A DNA stretch of 36,714 nucleotides, taken from the NCBI GenBank assembly GCA_041686375.1, contig JAWLEB010000029.1:1-36714 (forward strand). The letters are read 5' to 3'. Shown here piece by piece: positions 7,330-14,339 of this stretch. A model generated the notes under the pieces. That model was not told the origin of the DNA, searched no databases, and saw nothing but the letters and a program-made list of their open reading frames with translations. This stretch comes from JAGXLC01 sp041686375 (lineage in GTDB: Bacteria; Bacteroidota; Bacteroidia; Bacteroidales; UBA12077). A program made the translations under genes and the position numbers. Positions within the stretch are counted from its first letter, which is position 1, and each line of letters begins with the position of its first letter.

Positions 7330-9243
7330 ATGAGAGTCTTACTGATCTTATACATCATACTGATCTTATCTTTTTCTGCTTTCACTCAAACAGAGAATGA
7401 AAGAGGCTCTCTATTCATCACAAATTACTCCCCTAAGACTTATGAAGGATCTTCACAAAACTGGTCAATTGTGCAGGATAAAAGGGGAATATTATATTTT
7501 GGAAATGCCAATGGCAGTGTTTTACAGTTTGATGGAATAAACTGGGATGCTATGTTATCTCAATATTTTCCAGAAAGGTTAAAGTATATATATCAAATGG
7601 CTGAAGATGAAAATGGGAATATTTGGGTTGCACCTGAAAATACCCACGGGCAATCTATGGGTTTTTTAAAACCTAATGAGACGGATAAAAAATATAAGTG
7701 GATTGAAGAACCATTTTTGCGACTTCCTTATATGGATGTTTATGTGCTTTTTCCGGAAAAAAACCAGGTTACATGGATTGGTGGCACAGAGGGGCTTTTT
7801 AGAGTTTATGAGAGGAGTAGCTTGTCTAAAGAAATTTCTGGCTACCCCGCTTTGATACGGCGAGTGATTCTCAATGGAGATTCGGTCTTGTTTAACGGAG
7901 CTTATCCCGGGAAAAATGAACAAAAATCATTAATTGCAACTTCCCAGCCTGAACAATACATTTTAGATTTTTCCCCACAACAAAATGATATAATGTTTGA
8001 AGTATCATCTCCCCTGTTTGATAATCCAGAATCAAGGGAGTTTCAGTATTTTCTGGAAGGTTATGATAAGGAATGGTCAGGCTGGGTGGATCATCCTTTT
8101 AAAGAATATACTAATATTCCCGGAGGGGAATATACCTTTAAAGTCCGGGTAAAAGATGTTTCTAATGTTCTTAGTAAGGTTGATGAATATCGGTTCAGGG
8201 TTCAAACAGCATGGTATAAGACAGTCTGGGCTTTTGTTTTGTATATAATACTGTTTGCTCTTATTATATGGAGTTTGATTAAGTTAAATATGAGACGATT
8301 GAAACTGGCAAATACTAAACTTGAAAAACTGGTTAATGAACGTACCAGAGAGATAAAAACCCAGAAGGAAGAAATGTTAGCTCAGAAAAATGAGATTGAA
8401 GCACAACGCGATTACACAGTAAAGCAGAAAGAGCATATAGAAAAACAGAACAAAGAACTTGAAGAACATAGGAATCATCTCGAAAAGCTTGTTGAGCAAC
8501 GCACAAAAGATCTTAAAGAAGCAAAAGAAAAAGCAGAGGAAGCCAACCGGCTTAAAAGTGTTTTTTTGGCCAATATGTCTCATGAGATTCGTACTCCAAT
8601 GAATGCAATATTAGGTTTTTCTAATCTGCTGAACGATAAGGAACTTGATAACAATTTAAAGAATGAACTTATTACGCAGATTAATATTCACAGCAATAGT
8701 TTATTAAACCTTATTGATAATATCATTGATTTGGCCAGAATAGATTCCGAACAGCTTCAGATTGAGACTAAAGAGTGTCCGGTCGATGAAATAGTTGATG
8801 AATTGTACGATTTCTTTTTAGATAATGTTGTTTATAAAAACATTAGTTTGCTAACAACCAAAGAGAAGAAAGGGGTAGATTTTAAATTATATTCAGATCC
8901 TTACCGTATAAGGCAGATTTTAAATAATCTCATAGATAATGCTGTAAAATTTACTGACCAGGGCTCTGTAGAATTTGGATATGAAATTATTCAAAAAGAT
9001 GATAGGAACTATATTCGTTTTTTTGTTGAGGATACGGGTATAGGAATTACAAAGAAACAAAAAGATGTAATTTTCGACAGGTTTACAAAAATTGAGGATG
9101 ACAAAGAAAAATTTTACAGGGGCGCAGGTTTGGGACTTACAATATCTAAAAGACTGGTTGATATGTTGGGTGGAACAATATGGCTTAAATCCATTCCACA
9201 TGAAGGTTCAATTTTTTATTTTTCTCTTCCGCTGCAACCCTAA
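7330..9243 (+). CDS. Membrane sensor histidine kinase with shortened propeller (Y_Y_Y-HisKA-HATPase)
   Basis: The 637 residues comprise a signal peptide (1-19), a remnant of the two-component-regulator propeller (about 30-160), a Y_Y_Y domain (about 220-292), one membrane helix (298-320), a long coiled coil (323-410), HisKA with SHEIRTP (phospho-acceptor His418), and HATPase_c with N-box LNNLIDNAVKFT (531-542), DTGIGI (568-573) and GAGLGLTISK (598-607). Relatives normally carry a periplasmic double propeller of some 700 residues. Here only the first blades and a last-blade motif (WIGGTEGLFR, 149-158) remain, joined directly. The kinase core looks intact. A receiver protein is encoded 14 bp downstream and is the likely partner. 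The ligand is unknown and sensing may be altered by the deletion. Confidence 0.9.
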   Translation: MRVLLILYIILILSFSAFTQTENERGSLFITNYSPKTYEGSSQNWSIVQDKRGILYFGNANGSVLQFDGINWDAMLSQYFPERLKYIYQMAEDENGNIWVAPENTHGQSMGFLKPNETDKKYKWIEEPFLRLPYMDVYVLFPEKNQVTWIGGTEGLFRVYERSSLSKEISGYPALIRRVILNGDSVLFNGAYPGKNEQKSLIATSQPEQYILDFSPQQNDIMFEVSSPLFDNPESREFQYFLEGYDKEWSGWVDHPFKEYTNIPGGEYTFKVRVKDVSNVLSKVDEYRFRVQTAWYKTVWAFVLYIILFALIIWSLIKLNMRRLKLANTKLEKLVNERTREIKTQKEEMLAQKNEIEAQRDYTVKQKEHIEKQNKELEEHRNHLEKLVEQRTKDLKEAKEKAEEANRLKSVFLANMSHEIRTPMNAILGFSNLLNDKELDNNLKNELITQINIHSNSLLNLIDNIIDLARIDSEQLQIETKECPVDEIVDELYDFFLDNVVYKNISLLTTKEKKGVDFKLYSDPYRIRQILNNLIDNAVKFTDQGSVEFGYEIIQKDDRNYIRFFVEDTGIGITKKQKDVIFDRFTKIEDDKEKFYRGAGLGLTISKRLVDMLGGTIWLKSIPHEGSIFYFSLPLQP

Positions 9244-9257
9244 TAATATTAGTTTTT

Positions 9258-9650
9258 ATGGTAGATAGTTTAAATAAAGACTGGCATGATAAAACTATTC
9301 TTATAGCTGAAGATGAGGGTAGCAATTTTAAATACCTGGAGATTGCTTTACGCAAGACAGGGGTAAATATTTTACATGCAAGAAACGGGAAAGAAGCGAT
9401 AGAGATTACAAAAGAACGTTCTGATCTAGAACTCATACTTATGGATATAAAAATGCCGGAGATGGATGGGTTGGAGGCTACTAAAGCCATCAGAACTTTT
9501 AATTCCGATATAATTATTGTAGCACTTACTGCTTATGCGATGGAGAATGACAGAGATATGAGTATAGAAGCCGGTTGTAATGATTATATTGCAAAGCCGG
9601 TTCACCAAAACAGATTATTTTCTGTTTTGGCGAAGTTTTTGGATGAGTGA
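9258..9650 (+). CDS. Stand-alone response regulator receiver protein
   Basis: This 130-residue protein is a single REC domain. The acidic pocket is AEDE (Glu18, Asp19), the phospho-acceptor is Asp63 in MDIKMPEMDG, and the switch residues are Thr91 (ALTAYA) and Lys113 (AKPV). There is no output domain, so it must act by phosphotransfer or protein contact, or as the detached receiver of a hybrid kinase. It starts 14 bp after the kinase gene. In many related proteins the receiver is fused directly after HATPase_c, which makes the pair look like a split hybrid kinase. The ATG at 9258 is the only good start. Confidence 0.9.
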   Translation: MVDSLNKDWHDKTILIAEDEGSNFKYLEIALRKTGVNILHARNGKEAIEITKERSDLELILMDIKMPEMDGLEATKAIRTFNSDIIIVALTAYAMENDRDMSIEAGCNDYIAKPVHQNRLFSVLAKFLDE

Positions 9651-9787
9651 ATGGGGGTTTTCGTTCAACATGATATTTGATGTTACACAAGCTTTTATTT
9701 TCATGGTTTACCACATTGATGATATTATGCTTTTCAATCTTTCTTGCTATCAACAGATTTGTTTTATGTTTTTAAGCAATTATTCGC

Positions 9788-11362
9788 TTAAAACGGGAAA
9801 TCCTCCTCATGTTCCACTTCTTCCAGCTCTTCTTGTTTGGGTTCTTTCGCCCTGACATGCACGGGATTACCCTCGACATAAATTGCTTTATATGGCATAG
9901 TTGGGCATGCATGTTCACAAGCGCCACAGCCAACGCATATTTCCGTGTCTACTTCCGGTATCATGAGGTTATTCTGGTATTCTACCATAGTTACAGCCTG
10001 AGTGGGACAATGTTCTGCACACGAACCGCAATCAGTACCTTCGGTCTCAACAATGCAGTTTTCTTTGACAAACCGTACTTGTCCCATTTGTGTAAGTCGT
10101 TTGTCTTCAACTGAAATAGGCAAAATAGCACCTGTCGGGCATACTTCTCCGCAAATCACACAATCATAATTACAAAATCCACTGTGATTATCCAGTCTGG
10201 GCTGCATTAATCCTCTTAATCCGTATTCCAATACTGATGGTTGAAGGACATTTGTCGGACAAGCATTAACACAAAGATGACAAGCAGTACATGCTTCGTT
10301 AAAGCGTTTTATAGAACCAGCTCCTGGTGGTGAGATTGGATTATTTCTTGTAATTGGCATCATTGCACTGTAAGAAACTACTTCCTGAGCTCGTGCTAAT
10401 TTTGAGATACCAAAGAATCCTAATATTAAACCACCCAAAAATTTGCGCTTATTCACATCCGTCTCTATATTATCGGCAGAAGCAGACGGAACAGAATTCT
10501 TTCTGTAAATCTTATTAAAAGCATATTCTGCACTTGAGAATGGACAAGCCTCCATACAATTAAAGCAGCCAACACAGCGGCTAAAATCTATGTGTTGTGT
10601 ACTTGTTTCAATACATCCGGCCTTACAGGCTTTTTCACATAGCCCACATTTGGTACAGGAATTAGAATTCAGCCTAATCTGAAATATGGAATATTTCGAA
10701 AGAAAACCCAGAAATGTTCCCACAGGGCAAATTGTGTTGCAATATATTCTGCCGTTTGTCAGCGCCATCCATACTATGGCTATAAAAAATACAGCAGGAA
10801 TCATTATGAGCCAGATATGAACCGTTGGAAAATCAATGTTATACAATGTATAGATGCCATAATTATTCAGTATCCCTGCAAGTGAATTGTTTCCCATGAT
10901 TACCAATGGACGGAACAGATCCGATGTAATTCTCCCGAAAATGCTATAAGGATCAAGCAGGGAAATTATCAGAATACTGCCACCTAAAAGAAATGCAATA
11001 GAAATAACCAGAATGGAATATCTGAGCCAGTTGTATGCTTTGAGATACTTGTATTTACTTTTTTTTCTGAACTTCCTTTTCAGATAACTGATAACATCCT
11101 GTAGAATGCCCAGAGGACAAACTGTGGAACAGTAAATCCTTCCGAACAACAAGGTGAGAATAAGGACAATAATAAATCCTATTGCTCCCCAGGTAAATAC
11201 ATTGAAAAATTTCAATGCCGAGGGAATAAACTGGATGAAAGTAATACTCCTGATAAATTTTGTTGGGAAAAGCCCGGCAAGTTGAAGAAAAAACATGCCA
11301 AGCGTGATAAGAAAGAATAGCGATATGATTAATCTGATCTTTTTTAGGTGTTTATTCTTCAT
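9788..11362 (-). CDS. NapH/NapG-like membrane polyferredoxin fusion
   Basis: This 524-residue protein has four membrane helices (about 12-31, 57-73, 116-136, 182-202). CxxxCP motifs follow helices two and four (GRIYCSTVCP at 75-83, GRIYCNTICP at 205-213), as in NapH/MauN/NosR-type proteins. Two 4Fe-4S motifs follow (Cys236-246 and Cys263-273). A Tat-like segment, KRKFLGGLILGFFGISKLA at about 305-323, then leads into a NapG-like C-terminal half with four more Cys clusters (358-368, 397-408, 436-452, 476-486). It is likely an electron conduit between the quinone pool or cytoplasmic ferredoxin and a periplasmic acceptor. The Tat-exported DUF362 protein is encoded 129 bp upstream on the same strand. 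The terminal electron acceptor is not evident. Confidence 0.85.
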   Translation of the reverse strand: MKNKHLKKIRLIISLFFLITLGMFFLQLAGLFPTKFIRSITFIQFIPSALKFFNVFTWGAIGFIIVLILTLLFGRIYCSTVCPLGILQDVISYLKRKFRKKSKYKYLKAYNWLRYSILVISIAFLLGGSILIISLLDPYSIFGRITSDLFRPLVIMGNNSLAGILNNYGIYTLYNIDFPTVHIWLIMIPAVFFIAIVWMALTNGRIYCNTICPVGTFLGFLSKYSIFQIRLNSNSCTKCGLCEKACKAGCIETSTQHIDFSRCVGCFNCMEACPFSSAEYAFNKIYRKNSVPSASADNIETDVNKRKFLGGLILGFFGISKLARAQEVVSYSAMMPITRNNPISPPGAGSIKRFNEACTACHLCVNACPTNVLQPSVLEYGLRGLMQPRLDNHSGFCNYDCVICGEVCPTGAILPISVEDKRLTQMGQVRFVKENCIVETEGTDCGSCAEHCPTQAVTMVEYQNNLMIPEVDTEICVGCGACEHACPTMPYKAIYVEGNPVHVRAKEPKQEELEEVEHEEDFPF

Positions 11363-11491
11363 ATATTATTTTTTTAGAGTTAACCTGGAGGTTTCTGTAT
11401 TATTGCCAGAATACTCTAGGGATGAATTTAAATTGTTTATCCATGATCATATCTCCTTATTCATTAGATATAATCATGGATTGAATGTGTT

Positions 11492-12415
11492 TTATACTTT
11501 AAGCCTTCCTATCTTTAGCTTGTCAAGGTCGAATTGGCCGTATCCGGCTTCTCCGGCAATTTTAATATGTCTTATCTTACCCGGTTCAGCGCCAAAAATT
11601 TTGGCTGAAGATACATCGGCTGCAACCATGTCATCTGACATGATAAGGTATTTCATGGTTGAAACATCGGCCGTTGAAACTCCTCTTGGGCCGTTACGCA
11701 TCATAACATTGTATGCATCAACTATATTTAAATCAGGTTGGCGATAGGAGGTAAAATCTGCTATGCATTGGTGAAGGTCGTTTCTGTGCCAGAATTTTCT
11801 GTCCCATATTATACCCATTAAGTTTTTCATCGATACAGTAAGACGGGCTGATCCATGATGTTTAAGAATAGGAACATTGATGAAAACGTCTGATTCTAAT
11901 ATTAATTCATGTTCTTTGGCCTTAGTTAAAGTTTTTCCTTTTGGAATACTCACTTCCTGAAAATATCCCTCAGTATTTGCTGGCGCTACAGTAGCTCCGG
12001 CTTCTTCGGCAGCTCTTTCTATGCCGCTGTTTTTATAGCACTTACGCCATTCGTCGCATGTATTATCGAAAACGTATACCTTTCTGGCTCCCGCTTCCAA
12101 ACATTGTTCGATTATCCTTTTTACAAGTTTGGGATTTGTGTTGCCTGCTCGTTCAGGAATTACATCCCATCCAATATTAGGCTTAACAACAACAGTTTGA
12201 CCACGCTTAACAAATTTTTCCATGCCTCCCATGGCTTCCATAGCTCTGTCAAACATTTTATCAGGTTCTCCATCTTTGACTGCAACGAGATCATAAGGAA
12301 GGTCCGGATTGGCAGTAGTGTTGGCGAAAATTCTTCCGTATCCTCCAAATGTGAGAACCGACCCTGTGAGGATACCTGCTCCTATACTCTTTTTTAAAAA
12401 ATCTCTTCTTTTCAT
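11492..12415 (-). CDS. Tat-exported DUF362 protein
   Basis: The 307 residues begin with a twin-arginine signal, KRRDFLKKS (2-10), then a hydrophobic stretch ending near IFANT. The mature part is a DUF362 domain (VKPNIGWD, VYVFDNTCDEW, FINVPILKHHG and TVSMKNLMGIIWDR). DUF362 proteins are poorly characterised; some carry ferredoxin motifs and several are encoded beside membrane polyferredoxins. This one lacks the 4Fe-4S motif. Tat export suggests cofactor loading in the cytoplasm and function in the periplasm or at the membrane. It is upstream of and co-directional with the polyferredoxin gene, and divergent from the 12651 membrane gene. Confidence 0.85.
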   Translation of the reverse strand: MKRRDFLKKSIGAGILTGSVLTFGGYGRIFANTTANPDLPYDLVAVKDGEPDKMFDRAMEAMGGMEKFVKRGQTVVVKPNIGWDVIPERAGNTNPKLVKRIIEQCLEAGARKVYVFDNTCDEWRKCYKNSGIERAAEEAGATVAPANTEGYFQEVSIPKGKTLTKAKEHELILESDVFINVPILKHHGSARLTVSMKNLMGIIWDRKFWHRNDLHQCIADFTSYRQPDLNIVDAYNVMMRNGPRGVSTADVSTMKYLIMSDDMVAADVSSAKIFGAEPGKIRHIKIAGEAGYGQFDLDKLKIGRLKV

Positions 12416-12600
12416 GGCCTGGAGTTTTTATGGGTTGAAAATTTAGTTATTTAAGTATTGTAATTAATATATTTTCCTCTTTTACATTTTTTTAACAAGC
12501 ACTCTGCATCACTGTTTTTAATGTTTTCTGGCACATATATAGTAAAAATTGTTCTATAAATATAGGTATTTTGTTTTGTTGATAAAAATATATTTTTAAA

Positions 12601-12633
12601 TTTGGAAATGTATACCTTGAATTCTTAAATTAA
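12601..12633 (+). promoter_or_regulatory. Possible Bacteroidota-type promoter for the 12651 gene
   Basis: TTTG at 12601-12604 is followed after 21 nt by TAAATTAA at 12626-12633, close to the TTTG-N19-21-TAnnTTTG pattern of the primary Bacteroidota sigma factor. Two of the last three positions of the -7 element do not match. It lies 17 bp before the start codon, in the 235-bp divergent region shared with the DUF362 gene. Confidence 0.3.
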
Positions 12634-12650
12634 CTTAAAATATAATTTCT

Positions 12651-13175
12651 ATGAATGCTACATTGCCTATCCAGTTACGATCAAAGGAAACGTTAAGAGC
12701 GATAGCGTTTGATCTGCTTGCGGTTTTATTTATTTATTTTATACCAGCAATTGCTCATATGCTGAAAGTACCTGTATATTTTATTGAGCCAATGCGTTTA
12801 GCGCTGATTCTTGCTATGTTACATACAACAAAGCGCAATGCCTATGTTCTGGCTATTACATTACCGGTGTTTTCATTTCTTATTTCCGCTCATCCTGTTT
12901 TTGCCAAAATGTTACTTATTACTGCAGAGTTGACATTGAATGTATTCTTGTTTTATTATCTATTTAACAAAATGAAATCTGCACCATTAGCCATTTTGAC
13001 AAGTATAGTCCTAAGTAAAGCATTTTATTATTCAATTAAGTTTCTTATCGTGAATTTAGCCATTGCTTCACTGGGGATGGTTGGAATACCTATTCTGATG
13101 CAAGTGCTGATGGCATTGGTTTTTACAGGATATTGCTGGATTATCTTTAAAAATAAAACACCTAAGACGAACTAA
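12651..13175 (+). CDS. Small integral membrane protein, ECF-S-component-like
   Basis: This 174-residue protein has about five to six hydrophobic helices (near 16-36, 45-60, 65-85, 86-106, 110-133 and 140-165). Its size, helix density and loop style (PVYFIEPMRLALILAML, HTTKRNAYVLAITLP) resemble substrate-binding S components of ECF-type transporters, but no diagnostic motif settles this. The gene is divergent from the DUF362/polyferredoxin pair, which suggests joint regulation and perhaps a shared physiological role. No ECF energising module (EcfT or EcfA) is present in the window. It ends at a strong terminator about 45 bp downstream. Confidence 0.6.
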   Translation: MNATLPIQLRSKETLRAIAFDLLAVLFIYFIPAIAHMLKVPVYFIEPMRLALILAMLHTTKRNAYVLAITLPVFSFLISAHPVFAKMLLITAELTLNVFLFYYLFNKMKSAPLAILTSIVLSKAFYYSIKFLIVNLAIASLGMVGIPILMQVLMALVFTGYCWIIFKNKTPKTN

Positions 13176-13219
13176 ATCAATATCGCTTCAGGAGAGTCAA
13201 AGAAGATATTTTTATTTTA

Positions 13220-13247
13220 AATCCCCGAGATTTTTCGGGGATTTTTT
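13220..13247 (+). terminator. Rho-independent terminator
   Basis: A 10-bp stem, AAATCCCCGA (13220-13229) with TCGGGGATTT (13236-13245), has a 6-nt loop and a T-run on the 3' side. It ends transcription of the 12651 gene. Confidence 0.9.
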
Positions 13248-13310
13248 ATCTTAGGGAACTAGTGATATAGATTTTTTTGTTAAGAACTAGGTTCTTTATT
13301 TTTCGGTGTT

Positions 13311-13451
13311 ATGATACCCTTATCCACTAGCGTAGACAATAACCGATGCATAAAACATGAAGGTTACATGGGTTATAGAATTTACTTATGTTGACTTTTG
13401 TAGCAATAAGTTCCAGATTATGAAACTAATAATCAATCTTTTGTTCAAATG
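13311..13451 (+). repeat. Dispersed intergenic element, copy B
   Basis: This is the second long copy. The left heptamer is ATGATAC at 13311 and the right one ATGAAAC at 13420, again exactly 109 nt apart. The tail continues as in copy A and reaches the ATG at 13449, so the third ATGAA of the element coincides with the start codon of the S51 peptidase gene. The ACTTA/TAAGT stem is kept (13384-13388 with 13407-13411, 18-nt loop). The outer AAACCCT/AGGGTTT stem is largely lost. Compared with copy A it has a 2-nt deletion near 13381. Confidence 0.85.
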
Positions 13452-14333
13452 AAGTTTGCTTTAACTCTAATATTCTTTTTTACGCAAATTATTTTTGCTC
13501 ATCCGCAAAATGATGTTCCTAAAGGTCCTGAAAAAGGAACTGTATTGTTGATGGGCGGACATGCACGAGATAGTGTATTTTTCCCGATTTTCAAAGATCT
13601 TATTGGAGGGAAGAATAAACCTATTGTGATTATTCCAACAGCAAAACGTGAAGAGGCCATCCACCATTTCGATTTTTTGGGCAGACAAAAGGAAAGATTT
13701 GAAGATGCGGGTTTCAGAGATGTTTCTATACTTCACACAAGAAGCCGTAAGAAAGCAAATTCCGAGGATTTTGTTAAACCATTGCTAAGAGCAGAAGGTG
13801 TGTGGATGATGGGTGGTTTACCCTGGAGACTCGCTGATGCATATCTGAATACATTAACTCATTTGGAATTGATTGCCTTACTGAATCGTGAAGGGGTAAT
13901 AGCAGGTACTTCTGCAGGAGCCAATATCCAGTCTTCTTTTTTACTCAGAGGCGATACGGTTACAAATACAGTAATAAAAGGTAGTTACGATGAGGGTTTT
14001 GGCTTTTTGAAGAATATTGCTGTCGATCAGCATATTTTGGCAAGGAATCGTCAGTTTGATATGTTCGAAATCCTGGAGTCACATCCGGGTTTATTGGGAT
14101 TGGGACTGGATGAAAATACAGGGATAATTGTAGAGAATGATACAGTAGAAGTTGTGGGCGAGAGCTATGTTGCTGTTTATGACGGACAACGCTGGTCTGC
14201 CGAAAAAGATACCCTTATACAGCTATCTGAAAATGAAAAAGAATTTTATCTCTTGCAAAAAAGAGATAAGTATTATCTGCCGGAGCGGAAAGTTATTCCG
14301 GGCAGTAGACTGCGTTATGATGTTGTACCCTGA
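13449..14333 (+). CDS. Secreted peptidase S51 / cyanophycinase-like protein
   Basis: The 294 residues start with a cleavable signal peptide (about 1-17, ending IIFAHP). A class-I glutamine-amidotransferase-like fold of the S51 family follows: nucleophile Ser155 in GTSAGA (153-158), MGGLPWRLADAY (121-132) where cyanophycinases have GGDQxRL, and VDQHILARNRQ (192-202), corresponding to the cyanophycinase DQH. Members include dipeptidase E and cyanophycinase, which cut after aspartyl residues. Export to the periplasm or outside suggests scavenging of aspartyl or cyanophycin-like peptides. The start codon lies at the end of repeat copy B. It converges on tex with only 6 bp between stops. Confidence 0.85.
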   Translation: MKFALTLIFFFTQIIFAHPQNDVPKGPEKGTVLLMGGHARDSVFFPIFKDLIGGKNKPIVIIPTAKREEAIHHFDFLGRQKERFEDAGFRDVSILHTRSRKKANSEDFVKPLLRAEGVWMMGGLPWRLADAYLNTLTHLELIALLNREGVIAGTSAGANIQSSFLLRGDTVTNTVIKGSYDEGFGFLKNIAVDQHILARNRQFDMFEILESHPGLLGLGLDENTGIIVENDTVEVVGESYVAVYDGQRWSAEKDTLIQLSENEKEFYLLQKRDKYYLPERKVIPGSRLRYDVVP

Positions 14334-14339
14334 TACTTT

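Noticed and set aside
9185..9490. Minus-strand frame of 101 codons over the kinase/receiver junction
   Set aside because: It is antisense to two genes with clear catalytic motifs; a shadow frame.
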